Shown here one piece after another: positions 11,312 through 24,200 of a DNA stretch of 64,000 nt. The stretch covers positions 222,600 through 286,599 of the forward strand of contig JAIQDT010003767.1 in assembly GCA_021521415.1 (NCBI GenBank), given 5' to 3'. Position numbers and translations under genes: made by a program. The first letter of the stretch is position 1; the number at the start of each line of letters is the position of its first letter. Source of the DNA: Bidens hawaiensis. Lineage: Eukaryota; Streptophyta; Magnoliopsida; Asterales; Asteraceae. Below the pieces are notes generated by a model. That model made no database searches. It was not told where the DNA came from and was given only the letters and a program-made list of their open reading frames with translations.

Positions 11312-12752
11312 TTAAAAAAAAGAAGATGATCTCGATTTGAATATGTTCAGGTGGTTCAAAAGGTTGTTTTTCAAGTACGATTTCGACAATCGATGATTCC
11401 AAATCCACCATCGATTTGATTTATTTTGGTTACACGAGGTTACTTCTTGTTTTTAGTTATTTTTCTTAATTAGGGTTTCTTTCTATTCGAGTCACTGTCT
11501 CGTATTTGGTGAATTGTTCGTTTATAATGTCCAAGTCTATAGAGATAGAGATAATGAAGGTGATGTTCGGAGATTGGAGAAGGGAGTTTTCACAAAGCTC
11601 GTGCTTTTGTTATAGGTCACTGAATGAAGTTTTGGTACCCAAGGGTTCTTCACACAAGTCGGCTTTGGGAGGTTTAACATTTTTCATCTTGTTACAAGCT
11701 CTCAACTTAATATGATTTAAATTAATTCTTTGTTATCCTTTCTAATGGGCATCATTGCATTTTTAATCATTGCGGCATTCAACATAAGCTTTTCAATGTT
11801 GGTAGCAATGAATACAACAGATCAGAAGTTGTTCTAATGGAATGGATGGTACAATAAGCCCTCAACTTCCAGTGCTATTTACCAACCATCTACAATTTCA
11901 TATGGTAAACAATATTCTAAAAAAACATAAATAAAGCTATTTTTTATTGTCATGTTTAAAGATTTTATTTGAAAGCTACAAGATCTGATGAAGATGTAGA
12001 TAAAACAGCTAAATATGTCATAGTGCTTGCACTGCAGAAAAAGCAGCATATTTTGATGTCACGTTTGCCATGCTTACTGATCATGTAGAATATTTTGGAT
12101 AAATCCGATGGTTGTTCCTTGCGGAGAATATATGCCAGTGAAATGAGTCCAGGGAAAAGGGTATATATTTCTTATTTCAAACAATTTGTTAAATCATATT
12201 GTATTTTGCGTAATGATGAATACTAACAACTTGTGGATATGTTTAATATATATTGTATTCGTTTCTTCCTAACCTTTGTTACTTAAATGTTATACATACG
12301 TGAAATAAGTATTAATATAATATATTTCGTTTCCAGGACCGGTCGATTTACCGAGTAAGAAATTTGGTTTAACCGGTGTCAGCACAGTGAATCCATGTTC
12401 ATCCAGGGAAGTTTAATAGGTACATAATCTTACACATTCATCTTTTATAACAACTCTACTACATATTGTAACACTTGCACCTAAGTAGCTGTGTATTTCC
12501 ATGTGATGTATCATTACACATGGGCTAAATCTTTATTGAGTAATGGGCTTTAATTTTGTCCATTTGTATAATTCTTATAAATAGTTGTATGTCAAATTTA
12601 ATTTCCTTCAGTAATTGTAATTTGTTTTGAGTAATTTGATTATAATATGTTTGACATATTCCAGACACGCTTTCTGACTTAGAATCTGTATTTAATATAC
12701 GATTTGAAATCTGGATTTAGAAGGTGTGAAAAGCTGTGGTGAAACAGATTCA
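11059..12752. other. Unassigned stretch right of CACTA
   Basis: No gene is supported. It contains an 11-bp-arm palindrome at 11078-11101 (aaatctcttaa/ttaagagattt), a (CT)n run at about 11275-11309 in UTR-like DNA, and an open frame of 69 codons at 11506-11715 that I do not recognise. The rest is AT-rich. Confidence 0.4.
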
Positions 12753-12820
12753 ATGGCGGATCCCGATCCGGATTGTCAGGGTGAACCCGACTGTATGCAT
12801 TATTTGAGGACTGGAATGTG
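12753..12820 (+). pseudogene. CCCH zinc-finger first-exon fragment
   Basis: The short frame from ATG at 12753 reads MADPDPDCQGEPDCMHYLRT then GM and part of a Cys codon, ending at a donor-like TG|GTAAAC. The GEPDCxxYxRTGxC motif is characteristic of the first CCCH finger in plant ZFN/HUA1-type proteins, where the text is typically RPGEPDC.YY.RTG.C. The rest of the finger (CX5CX3H) is not found in the expected phase at the next AG (about 12950), so this is a broken fragment, perhaps captured by a transposon. Confidence 0.45.
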
Positions 12821-13641
12821 GTAAACTTATTATTATTTTGATAATTATTTTTAATTTTAATTTCAAGTCTTGATTAAAAACGTAAGCTATTTATTAGTAT
12901 TTATTCCAAATGGGGGTGCCTTTTATGTGTGTTTTTTATTAATTTATAGGATACATATCATGTGAAATAGTTGGAGAACCAAAGTGTGTTTAAATTGTAA
13001 GTTGTTTTCTTTTCTTATTTGTTTAACAACCATGCGTCGTGTAACCTGAGCATGAACCATTTAATCCATTCACCAAAACTTATTAGACGGGTTGACAAGT
13101 GATAATGAAGTTGTAAACGTGTCAATTGAGTTGGAGGGTTGTAAAATAGTTTGTAATTTATTTGTGACTATATTTGTTTATCCAGATTACCAATTTGTGT
13201 TGTAATTTATAGATTCATTGAGTGGGCTTCCATTAAGATCATTCTTTAGTAGAAGTAATGGTTCTTTGAAGAAAATCAAAGAACACACAGGTTAAACAAA
13301 CCATCCAGGTGTGCTCTCAAACCAATAAATCTTATATTAAAAGATTTATTGCTTGAAATTGACCTACCTAATATACATTTATTGAGTTTTTTTAGTAAGA
13401 TTTTGACAATATACAAAAGCTCTAGTTTAGAACTGCATATGGTGGGCCCCGGATGGAGTTGAAACCAAAAGAACAAGAGGTCCCTCTTAATCCAGGTCAT
13501 ATAATGTGAATGTCAGTTATGAGACCTGTTTACATCCCAATCGAGGTAGGTAAATAGTTTATGTAGATTGTATTAAAAACAACTGATCTTGAAACAAACA
13601 AGTCGAGCTTGATCTTGAGCTCTCGTAAGTTAAGCGAGCTG
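12821..13641. other. Unassigned stretch
   Basis: AT-rich DNA with no supported gene. The last ~50 bases (gagcttgatcttgagctctc...gcgagctg) are of the same GAGCTTGAGCTC-rich type as the DNA right of 28780, which shows that the composite element between them split one locus. Confidence 0.4.
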
Positions 13642-13938
13642 TGTAACATTCGGCCCCTCGCACCACCAATATTGTCTGCTCTGCCCACGAAGAGCTCATG
13701 GATTTGTTTTTGGTTGCCCAGATGGAGACTTCCCAGGAGGTCACCCATCCTAGTACTACTTCCACCTAAGCACGCTTAACCGTGGAGTTTTCATGTGCTC
13801 CACAGTCAACTAAGCCCAAAACGCGTTGGTGATTGAAGAGGCAGGACATTTACTTATGAACCAAGGATCTCACTTGTCCACGGCCGATGTGGGATAGCCT
13901 AAGAGTGAGACGATGTTGTGTTTGCCAAGGGTGTTACA
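13642..13938 (-). mobile_element. Cassandra-type TRIM LTR (3' LTR, minus strand)
   Basis: Read on the minus strand it runs TGTAACACCCTTGG ... ATGTTACA, 297 bp, with TCCCACATCGGCCGTGG followed by a 5S rRNA-like block (13726-13797). That combination defines Cassandra terminal-repeat retrotransposons in miniature. On its minus-strand 5' side a polypurine tract AAAGGGGGG is present (within 13939-13955), so this is the 3' LTR. The PBS and second LTR are missing. Confidence 0.75.
13726..13797 (-). promoter_or_regulatory. 5S rRNA-like internal promoter segment
   Basis: The minus strand carries GTTAAGCGTGCTTAGG (box A region) and AGGATGGGTGACCTCCTGGG (box C region), spaced as in plant 5S rRNA. The first third and last part of a 5S gene are absent, so this is the pol III promoter-like module of a Cassandra LTR and not a 5S gene. 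Confidence 0.75.
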
Positions 13939-14006
13939 AACAACCCCCCTTTGGACTCATCGTCCTCGATGAGGCATGTACCATCATCCAGAACGGCACA
14001 AGAGTG
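13939..14006 (-). other. Cassandra polypurine tract and internal stub
   Basis: On the minus strand this reads ...CGAGGACGATGAGTCC AAAGGGGGG TTGTT and then the LTR start. The stub ends at 14006, where gypsy LTR sequence begins. The string gtgttacaaac occurs at both 13931 and 14004, a possible microhomology at the junction. Confidence 0.6.
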
Positions 14007-14132
14007 TTACAAACTTGTGTTCTTGATGTATAAATTAATTAATGATAATATTGTCACTTAATAGTGTCACATGTATTTTGGGCAATCTGTACGTCACACT
14101 CGGGCGTATTCCGCTTTAACCAGGGTGTTACA
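14007..14132 (+). repeat. Truncated gypsy 5' LTR end
   Basis: These 126 bases match 28655-28780 with a handful of differences (for example atgtattttgggc versus atgtgttttggga), and end in GTGTTACA directly before the primer-binding site. Confidence 0.8.
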
Positions 14133-14135
14133 GAT

Positions 14136-14147
14136 TGGTATCGGAGC
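14136..14147 (+). promoter_or_regulatory. Primer-binding site (tRNA-iMet-like)
   Basis: TGGTATCGGAGC lies three bases after the LTR end. It differs at one position from the TGGTATCAGAGC complementary to plant initiator tRNA-Met. Confidence 0.75.
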
Positions 14148-15392
14148 TGTGACTATAAGATAGGACATTAGACGTAGTGTTCTTGTTGGTTATAGTTTAT
14201 TTGCTTAATTGTTTAGGTTGCATGATTAGAAATTATGTGAGCCTAATTTGATTGCTCAATGCACATTATTTGGTTATTATTGATTTGTTTATGCCTCATG
14301 TACGCAAATACTATTATACTGATGATTCAATTATTTCAATTACTTCAATTACACAAGCACACACAAGTCCAAGACTTATGCCTAAAAATAAAGATTTTTT
14401 TCCAACATTTTCAATTATTGATTTTCATTGTGGTATTCCAATAATTATTCTTCTTAAATATGGTTCTTTATGGCGGGTATGTAGTAACTGTAAGGGGGAC
14501 GTGCCTGTTTTCCGAAACTCTTGACACCAAGGTTATTGAAACCTAAGGATAAGCAATGCGTATAAATCCCAATCAGACGCGGGACCCGGTTGCTTACCTG
14601 GAGAGTTAGGAAAGAGCATGAACTCAATTAAGCCAAAGCGTACCACTTTCAACGCCATATGAATCACAACTTTAAGTTTTCCAATACGACCATGTTCTCT
14701 TTATGAAAAGAATATGGTTGCACTCCTCTATGTTTTACAATGTATTTTAACTGGAAGACTGTACTCGAATACCCTGCTTTCGATTCGATTTAATTACACA
14801 TTTTTATACGAGAATAGTTAAGTTTTAAAAATTTTGTGACACGTTTTCTTTATTTATACGCTTATTTACGGCTTAAACTTTTAAAAGTTTGCAAAGTAAT
14901 AACCTAATTATAAACGATTACTTTATTATTTTACTATTATGTTTTAGAATAGAAAGTTCAAAAATGGTTGAATTTCGATTTGATTACTATATTATTTTAT
15001 TCATTTACTACTAAGTTTTATAATTGAAAATTCGAAAGGTCATGGTGATATATGAATGGTCGAATTTCAATTCGATTACCTTATTGTTATATTCATAGCA
15101 CTTATGTTTTAGAATTAAAATTTAGAAAGTTATGATGGTACATGAACACTCGATTTACAATTCGTTTCTACAATTTGTTGTTAAGTTTAATATTTATTCC
15201 ATATGATTTTTCAATAATTTCTTAGATTTTTGTTTGTTGAATGTGAAAACTCATGACTTTTCATGGGGATTCCAAATTCGATTTCATATTTGTTTCATGC
15301 GATTACTTTTCCGTACTTGTTTCTATTGATGTATCTATTAGTCGTTTTCATACTTACGTTCCAAGTCACGTGAATTCTTCATGTTTCTTATC

Positions 15393-15585
15393 ATGCCTCC
15401 TCGTTTACCTAGTTGTCGCACTCAACCCGCAAAATGACAATCCGAGTTATCAAGCAAATGGCCTCTACGATCCCGATCACCCCACGATTAACCATACCCA
15501 CTTTCATCGCTATAGTAAATTAAAATTCAAACCAACACCATTCTTGGAAACGCAAGCTAAACACAACCGAAAATCCTCGCGCTGA
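15393..15585 (+). pseudogene. Gag N-terminus remnant
   Basis: From ATG 15393 the reading MPPRLPSCRTQPAK meets a stop. Shifting frame gives NPQNDNPSYQANGLYDPDHP, which resembles the low-complexity N-terminus of chromoviral gag (MPPR..., followed by Asn/Pro-rich text). No capsid domain follows. The DNA downstream (15586-16090) has no recognisable coding content. Confidence 0.4.
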
Positions 15586-16090
15586 AACACACCCTTTGTA
15601 CAGTATGTGTAAATCCCACCACTTTACTTCCCTGAAACGTTGATATACTTCAATCTGTGGTAGATTCAATTACCACTTATTGCTAAAACTCACCCAAACT
15701 CAACGCCACTTACCCATCTGCAAGACCTGTACCTAACCTTTTGTCTCAATCACATGTTTGACCTCATGCTTCAAGCCTACTATCATTGTGGTGACCCTAG
15801 CACACCCGCTATACTTTGGAAGACCTAACTTGTTTCCGCCATGCAATATCCTCACCCTGCATCCTTTGTCGACCTTACACGATTTTCCGGTTACAATACT
15901 TAGATCCTTACAAAACTCATCAAACTCATCTATATTTTCTTTTGCATACCTCCCTACATTTTATTTCTTTTACTAACGCCTCGCGCCTAATCTCAAATCC
16001 TCAGTTATTTTTAACTTTCAGTCAAATGGATTTTCTTTAAAGAAAAAGAATTTATTATCTCTATTGTTCTTATTACTACTATTATCATCA

Positions 16091-16093
16091 TTA

Positions 16094-16127
<34 letters not shown>

Positions 16128-16180
16128 AGTTATTAATATTATCATCACTAATATATTACTACTACTATTGTTATTAGTAC

Positions 16181-16219
<39 letters not shown>
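16091..16219. repeat. TTA/ATT trinucleotide microsatellite
   Basis: Two long ATT runs (about 16096-16125 and 16183-16217) are separated by degenerate copies. The minus-strand 97-residue poly-Asn ORF is a by-product. Confidence 0.9.
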
Positions 16220-17799
16220 GGTAATTATCAATATTTAAATTATTAAAAATTGTAAACGTTTTTATTATTATTAGTAATATTATTATTACTAGTATCATCG
16301 TCACTACTATTAATATAAAAATATTTTAAGTAAAATATTTGCTTTAACAAATTTTGAGCCCTTTTGAAACTATTTTCATTCAACAATTCAAGTAATTTGA
16401 CAATTATTTTTTTTCCCTATGTCATTGGCCAAAAAGAAAACATTTGTTTTTAGGTTTAAGATTTCATAAAACTTGCAAGTTTTAGCTATAGCTAAAAACT
16501 TTTTGCCTAAATAAAAATAGAATAAATCTTATTTCACCATGAGATATAAAAACACCACGATTTACAACCGGTTTTTGTAAAATTAAAATATACGTTGTAT
16601 CCTTTCATTTCCTTCCTTTTCGTTACGCATATGAGTTACGGCTAAGAAATCATGGCACCATCTTCCACGTCAACTTTCATACCACAAAACAACAATCGAG
16701 AAGACAAGCGTCGCAAGCTACATTTTCTTTTCTTTAAGTTCTTCTTCACGTATTTTTCGAACGTACCCAAAGTGATTTTTTTATATTTACTTCTATAGAA
16801 TATTGGTTAAGAAGTTTATTTTGATTGTTCATTGATCTTTGATTCATATTCGTTTGTATTTTTTTACGAAACGTGAATTCGTACATCATTCTTATTCGCT
16901 TTATTAAATCGGTTTACGTTTGTTATTTCAAATCTCGTGGTCTATGACCCATTTTTCTTAAACGTAACCGTTAAGCAGAAATTGGGACTATGAACATGTA
17001 TGTATAGCTACCTAATAGAAACCGTATTTTCATTTTATTTCTACATTTTACTATCAGTGGCCGGTTCTCTCCAAACAAAATTCGTTTACTTAGAACCGGG
17101 ACTGTGTCCCATGTACATGTCGATTTTATGTTATGTTATATTTTTACACAAATTGTTTTGTTTATTCGTGTACTTCTCTTTCACTCGATGTTTTATTTAA
17201 ACCATTATGTTGTTCTTGATTTCATCAATCTGGAATCAATGCGTTATTTTGATTTCGAAATTTCAATTGTTTACTTTGATAAACTCAAGGTTGCTATGGG
17301 AACTTTTCTTTCACAAACTTAAATGGATTTTAATAATGTGAATATAGAATTTCATTGATCCGTTTTATTTCAAATTATTAATTTATATGTTATAATATTC
17401 ACTTCAATTTACCTCAATGTTACCGTTAGTTGCGCTGCGTTCTTTCGGAGATTTTCCATTTGTTAAACATCATGGAATTTTGATACTTAAAAGTTTTGTT
17501 TATCTAAGCTATTCTCAAACCCAATGCGTTATCAATTTACATGTTCATATTTCTTTGGTTAAATGCTACGTTTACCTACCACGTGATTCTCAACCTCATT
17601 ATTTCAATTACATATTACGATATTCATAATTCAAATGTTTTCATTCTTTTAATTTCATTACCTCGTTTATTTTGTTTTCAACATCGTTTACCTGGTTCAG
17701 AAAACAATGATTTTATTTAATCGACTTAGGGTTTTTCGTCTTTTTATTGGCCTGAATGGTCTAACAATATGTTTTGTAATGTTTTTACCCTTTTAATTC

Positions 17800-17801
<2 letters not shown>

Positions 17802-17832
<31 letters not shown>
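17802..17832. repeat. (TA)n microsatellite
   Basis: About 15 uninterrupted TA units. Confidence 0.95.
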
Positions 17833-17835
<3 letters not shown>

Positions 17836-18265
17836 CGTTATATATGAGAATTTTATTTATTTATCTAAGGTCTATGTCTTAAACCCACACAATAGAGCAA
17901 GTTATATGGACCATCCGACGATAGAGGTAATTATGGGTCGACACGTAATTATAAAAGTCCTCGCATGAAAAATATAATAAGTCCGGTTGTGTGAAATAAC
18001 TCGGAACTTCGAATGATTTTGGAGAACGGAGCAAATACAATATGATAAGGGCATGGTGGATACGCCGCTGGTACATCCTATATATAAGTGACCTTGTCAT
18101 ATTTCCTATTTGTGGCGTTCTTTCGAGTCATTCAAAGATCGACGTTATTTTATTTTAATATATAATATTGTTAAAACTTCTAACAAACTCCGTATATTAG
18201 TTGTTTTCTTTTAAATTTAATTTTTATTTTAATTTCGGGATGAAATTTCTAAAAGTTGTAAGTCC

Positions 18266-18714
18266 TGTAACATTTGTTACTTTTCAAACCCGAAAACCCG
18301 ACCCATTTTTAAATTTTGATTTTTATATGTATTAAAATAAATGTAAATCAAAGTACGACGATTTATAGTAATTATTCGTTCATTTTCCATTTCGTTTAGT
18401 TCAAATAACGAATTTCTGAGCTATAAAAGTCTATCAAATAATCAAAGTTTAAATCTATCGGGTATAAAGCATAAACAATCTAAGGATATTAAAAATATAA
18501 CAAGTTTAAATCAATTATGAATAATTATAAAGTTAAGGGTTAAAGATTAAGTAAGTTTAAAAACAGTTCATATATATTTCAGAAGTTCAGGGATTAAAAT
18601 GTAACATTTGAATTCAAAATATATTATAATAATAATATTAAACCCCAGCCAGCCCCACACCTTCTTCCCCCCCCCCCACGTTTTTCCGACAGACCCAAAA
18701 TCCGACGACGACAT
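18266..18714 (+). repeat. Gypsy 3' LTR, left part
   Basis: It starts TGTAACATTTGTTAC after a pol-distal segment and is interrupted at 18715 by the copia element. It resumes at 26939, giving a reconstructed LTR length of about 2.3 kb. A C-run of about ten lies near 18668. Confidence 0.55.
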
Positions 18715-19607
18715 TGTTGAAATACGTATGCCCGAGACACATGCTTATATTAATGTGGCTAACTGTGTTTGATCCAAGTCAGGTCATACCCAATAACAAG
18801 CTAGACAACACCAAATGTATTCTTTTAATGATTTGATCATTTAAACGAATACCGAACACTAAGTATTTAGAAAATTGGTTTTCTAAACAAACACACTTGA
18901 GGATTTAAATAAATTATCTAGATAATTTGTTTATATAAATTAATTATTTAATTGGTTAAATAATTATATAAATGTATGTACATTTTATAAAAATGAGTTT
19001 TATAAAATGAATGGAGATGTTTTAATGGTTAAAACAAAACAAAAAAAAATAATAATAATAATAATAATAATAATAACCGTCCACCCCATGTGGGTGGAGG
19101 TTTTTGGTCCAATCAAAAGCCTTGTCTTCTTAAGTTGACCACTTGATAAACCTCCATTCACAACACATGCATTTGTGTCTTGTTTTTGAATCTTTTCAAG
19201 TGTATTCAAGCTTCAAAAATCTCTCTCTTCCTCTCCAACAAACTCACGGCAGCAGCAGCAGAAAAAAGAGAGCTTGGTGAGCTTGTTTTGTGTTCATAAA
19301 TCCTAGCAAAACAACTTGGTGTTGTCACAAATAGCTTGGGGTATCATACTCTTGAGGTCTTCTTCTTTGGAGGCTTGTCATTCATCCACCATCCCCTTCA
19401 ACAACCCACTTGTTCTTCTAAAGGTAGAAGAAGGTACAATTTACATTTTGTGAGCATCTTGTTCTTGTAATTTTGATCCTTGGCTTCGGGTTTTTAGTTT
19501 TAACATAATGGTATGTTCATAACAAGTTTTATAACACGAGCTTCCGTTGCGTTTTCTAGTTAAATATGGTTAACTTAGACTTTGATAAACTTGCATAAAA
19601 CCCAACA
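18715..19607 (+). repeat. Copia 5' LTR
   Basis: TG...CA termini. It contains a (TAA)n microsatellite at about 19050-19076, followed by a small hairpin (ccacccca/tgtgggtgg) and a cagcagcagcag run near 19249. The U3/R/U5 borders cannot be placed by eye. Confidence 0.95.
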
Positions 19608-19608
19608 A

Positions 19609-19622
19609 TGGCATCAAGAGCC
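19609..19622 (+). promoter_or_regulatory. Copia primer-binding site
   Basis: TGGCATCAAGAGCC lies one base after the LTR. It is a variant of the tRNA-iMet complement TGGTATCAGAGCC with a substitution and one inserted A. Confidence 0.7.
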
Positions 19623-21264
19623 GGTTACAAGGACTTATGCTTCTTTTGTGTTCATACATTTCGGATTTTTCATGGGTGAAAAGGGAGGTCCGAAAAAAAA
19701 AAAAAAAAAATTTTGGTGGATTTTACCCCTCATGGTTTTGTAAGATCTTGACATGCATGGAAAGATCTTAGGAAACCATTTAACATTTGGATGTTGAAAT
19801 ATCAAAATTGTAAAATTTTTTGGGGGGGGGGGGGCCGTAGCCTCTTTGGGGGGGGGGGGGCGTTTTTTTTTGGTGATGTTTGGGCATTGGTTGCTTAGGT
19901 TGCATGCTTAGAACATTTGGTATGTTTGGATGTGTCATAACCGAAACCTAGACCTTGGATGTGTTGATTGTTGTTTTGTGTATGTTGATTATTCAATATG
20001 GTTGTAATAATTCATAATCTTAGGCTTATGTAATTTATTTATTCATAAGATGGTATGTAATAAGTAGATTAGTTGCATTTTCTTTTTTTAGAAAAATATG
20101 TATTAGGATACATTTTGTAAAAATTAGAAGATGCAAGATTTGGTGAAATTGGTTGGGCCGAAATTTTGGGCTTGTTGGGCCTCACCGGCCCATCATGGGA
20201 TTCAAGCCCATTAGGCCCATAAATTTCACTCTTGGGTCCAAGAAGACTTTTGGAAGTTTGGAGCCCATTAACAAGCCCATAAGAACACAACAACTTGGAG
20301 AGGATACTTGAAGCATTTGGATGCAAGGTCAAGTGGGAGTCAACATTCCATCCTTGTGTCATGTTTTGTCCCTTAGGTGTGACTTATGACCTACACTTGT
20401 TTCGGCTAACAAGTATGGTCAAATTTAGTGGTTTTCGGTTATGACTATATTTTGCATGTGTATGCTTGGTTGTTTGTTTTACTTATGTAATGTGTGGTTG
20501 ATAGATATTAGGATATCCAAACCGTCACATAGGAACGACAACAAGCATAAAACGGGTTCTAATATATATTTGGTAATATCGCGTCAATTAGTTTAATTAA
20601 ATGGGTTTATTAAAACTAAGCGATCACTCACTTATAATAAAATTGGTTTTATTATAACTAGAACCTTGAAAATTGGTTTTCAAAATCGCCATATTACTAA
20701 ATGCATGTTAGGATATGGCATAATGTTTTTCAACTAGAATATTTGAAAATTTAAAAATCCCTTTTTCATATTACCAAGGAAACAAATCTAACACCATCCT
20801 TTTGTATGACACTTAACGTATTAGGGAACTTTTAATGGGATAAAGGTCACCTAACCATTTTGAGCAAACTAATATACTTAGGGTAATATTAACATATTTG
20901 TGGGATAAAGGTCACCTAACCACTTGTATGTTAATCTTACATGTTTATACAAGTAGGACGACTTGAATTGGAAACCATGTGATAAAGGTCACCTAAGCAT
21001 GGGATCCAATGGTGTTGATGGGATAAACATGCCAACACGAAATAAGGATTTCGAATGGTCCCATACCTCTAGAAGTTGCAAAGGGTTGCAATTGTCAAGG
21101 TTGACTACCTTGTTAAATCAAATAACGGGATAAAGGTCACCTAACCGAAATTTGATTTATCGTTGGATTCTAGAATTTAATTATTATTTTAAAATCTGGA
21201 ATAAAAGGGTATTAATAATTAAATTGTTCATAATACTAAAATAAAACTTTGTTAAATTTTGTAG
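19623..21264 (+). other. Copia leader (untranslated)
   Basis: The 1.64-kb leader has an A-run (about 19695-19711), two long G-runs (about 19821-19834 and 19850-19860), and several copies of gggataaaggtcacctaacc between 20837 and 21146. It ends ttttgtag directly before the ATG, which looks like a 3' splice site. Confidence 0.7.
20837..21146 (+). repeat. Interspersed 20-bp repeat in copia leader
   Basis: The string gggataaaggtcacctaacc is exact at 20837-20856, 20902-20921 and 21127-21146. A one- or two-base variant lies at 20980-20998 (gataaaggtcacctaagc) and a shorter gggataaac at 21020. Spacing is irregular (about 40-105 bp), so it is not a simple tandem array. Confidence 0.9.
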
Positions 21265-24200
21265 ATGGCCGCTAACAATGCAAACACCTCTACCCATAAC
21301 ACCCGTAACCTATCCTTAAGAACCATCCTTGAAAAGGATCGTTTAAACCATAATAACTTTATGGATTGGTATCGCAACTTGAGAATAGTTCTCAAGCAAG
21401 AAGAGATATCATATGTCTTAGACGATCCCATTCCCGACGAGCCTGACGTGGAAAATGAGGAGGCTTATAACGATTGGGTCAAGTACACCAAAGATTCGGT
21501 GCAAGCCTCATGCCTCATGTTAGGGACTATGATTCCCGAAATCCAAAAGGATTTCGAGCATCATGGGGCATACGACATGATAACTCAATTGAAGGAAATG
21601 TTCCTTCAACAAGCTAGAGCGGAACGTTTCGAAACGGTTCGAGCGTTTCATGCATGTCGTATGGAGGAAACCCAAACCGTCTCTTCTTATGTCCTAAAGA
21701 TGAAAAGCTACATCGAAAAGCTTCGTAGGTTGAATTGTCCCGTGTCTAATGAGTTGGCTACGGATTTGATCCTCAACTCTTTGACCAAAAGGTTTGAAAC
21801 CTTTGTCATGAATTATAACATGAATGGGTGGGACAAAAGCATTGGTGAGCTTCACGCAATGCTAAGAACGGCCGAAGCGGGAATGGGTAAAAAGGCTTTA
21901 CCCGTTCTAACAATCGATGAAGGAAAAAGGGGACATAACTCCAACCCCAAAGCAAGTGTTGCTAAGGGCAAGGGCCACGTCCGAGGAAAGGGAAAGAGGA
22001 AAGCCATAACGCCCACCAAACCGAAGGAAAAGAAGCAAAAGGTTGCGGCGCAAGATCCATGCTTTGAGTGTGGAGAGATAGGTCATTGGAAAAGGAATTG
22101 TCCGACCTATCTCAAAGCGTTAAAAGATAAGAGGGATGCGGGGCATACCTCAGGTATTATCTTTACTATACATATTGAACTAAATGTTATTTCTTCAAAT
22201 ACATGGGTACTTGATACCGGATGTGGAACTCACATTTGCAATTTGTTGCAGGGGTTCAAAAGAAGTAAACAACTCAACAAAGGGGACATTAGTCTCTTTA
22301 TGGGCAATGGAGCAAGAGTTGAAGTCCAAGCCCAAGGAGACTTCATGTTAAAGCTTCCAAGTGGTTTGGAAGTAATTTTGAAGAATGTTTTGTATGCTCC
22401 TAAGTTAAGAAGAAACATTATTTCCGTGTCCCTTTTAAAACAATGTGGCTTTGATCTTAAATTTATAGATTATGATATTCATGTTTTGATGAATGGCATA
22501 TTTTATTTTAAAGCTATACCCATGAATGGTATATATGAAATAGATCAAATTGGTGCGTCACATAGTAGTTCAATGTACAATGTCAACACCAAGAAACTCA
22601 AGAAGGACTTGGGTGATTCCTATCTTTGGCATTGTCGCCTTGGACATATAAGCAAGAATCGCATGCAAACTCTTCGCAAGAATGGTATTCTAGAAACAAA
22701 TGAGTATGATTCATTTGATGTATGTGAATCTTGTTTACAAGGCAAAATGACAAAGCAACCCTTTAATAAAACTTTTGAAAGGTCAAAAGAATTATTGGGT
22801 ATCATACATTCGGATGTATGTGGTCCTTTTAGACCAATGACTAGGAATGGTGAAAGATACTTCATTACCTTTATTGACGATTATAGTCGATATGGTTATG
22901 TGTACTTAATGAAACACAAAGATGAAGCTTTTGAAATGTTCAAAGACTTCAAAACTGAAGTAGAAAGACAACTCAAGACCACAATCAAAGTACTTCGTAG
23001 TGATAGAGGAGGTGAATACCTAAGTGGTGTTTTTCAAGATCATCTTAAGAGTTGTGGAATTATTTCACAACTTACTCCACCTGGAACACCACAACATAAT
23101 GGTGTGTCTGAAAGGAGAAATCGTACCCTATTAGATATGGTTCGATCGATGATGGCTAGAAGCACTTTACCTCTATCATTTTGGGGCTATGCTTTACTTT
23201 CCGCCGTTCGCATATTGAATATGGCTCCAACCAAGAAAGTGGAGAAGACACCTTTTGAAATATGGCATGGAAGGGTTCCATCGCTATCATTCTTAAAAGT
23301 TTGGGGTTGTGAAGCTTATGTAAAGCAATACACCCCAAACAAATTAGAAGTCCGATCCACTAAGTGTATCTTTATAGGTTATCCTAAAGATGATTTAGGA
23401 TATTACTTTTACGACCCTAGTGAGCAAAAGGTTATTATTGCTCGAAAGGGTAAGTTCTTGGAAACTAAGTTCCTTAAGGAAGGAACTAATAATAGAACAA
23501 TGAAATTTGATGAGGATCAAGAACCACAAGATGATACAGAATTGGTTGATACTAGCACTCAACAAGAGGTTGTTGAAAGTGATCAAGTGGTTGATCAAAA
23601 CACACAAAACGTTCGCAGATCTGGTAGAGTTAGCAATCCACCTGAAAGATATGGATTTTTTGTAGAAGGTTGCTACGTGGTAGATTCGGATGAACCAACC
23701 ACATACCGTGATGCAATGTCCAAGAATGATTGTGACAAATGGCTTGAAGCCATGAACGTTGAGATGCAATCCATGTATGACAACCAAGTTTGGGAATTGG
23801 TTGAACCACCACTCAACTCCAAAGCTGTTGGAAGTAAGTGGGTTTTCAAAAGAAAAACTGATATGCATGGAAACTTGGATACTTATAAAGCAAGACTTGT
23901 AGCTAAGGGTTTCACTCAAACTCAAGGGGTTGATTATGATGAAACTTTTTCGCCTGTGGCAATGCTAAAGTCTATTAGGATATTATTTGCCATAGCTGCA
24001 CATTATGATTATGAAATTTGGCAAATGGATGTCAAGACTGCTTTCCTAAATGGATATCTTGAGGAAGATGTCTATATGGTTCAGCCTGAAGGTTTTGTCG
24101 ATCCGAAACATCCTAATAAAGTATGCAAGTTAAAGAAATCAATCTATGGATTGAAACAAGCATCTAGAACTTGGAATCATCGTTTTGATGAAGAAATCAA

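Larger units (their letters stand above)
14148..18265 (+). other. Internal region of the decayed gypsy element
   Basis: Apart from the gag remnant at 15393-15585, I see no pol domains in about 4.1 kb. It contains (TTA)n runs at 16091-16219, an (AT)n run at 17802-17832, and AT-rich filler. A large element without pol fits a LARD-like or deleted derivative. Confidence 0.5.

Noticed and set aside
13726..13797. 5S rRNA gene
   Set aside because: Only the promoter-containing part is present, inside a Cassandra LTR with TG...CA ends.
16011..16304. Poly-Asn ORF
   Set aside because: Product of the ATT microsatellite.
23395..23925. 176-residue minus-strand ORF
   Set aside because: Antisense shadow of the copia gag-pol.
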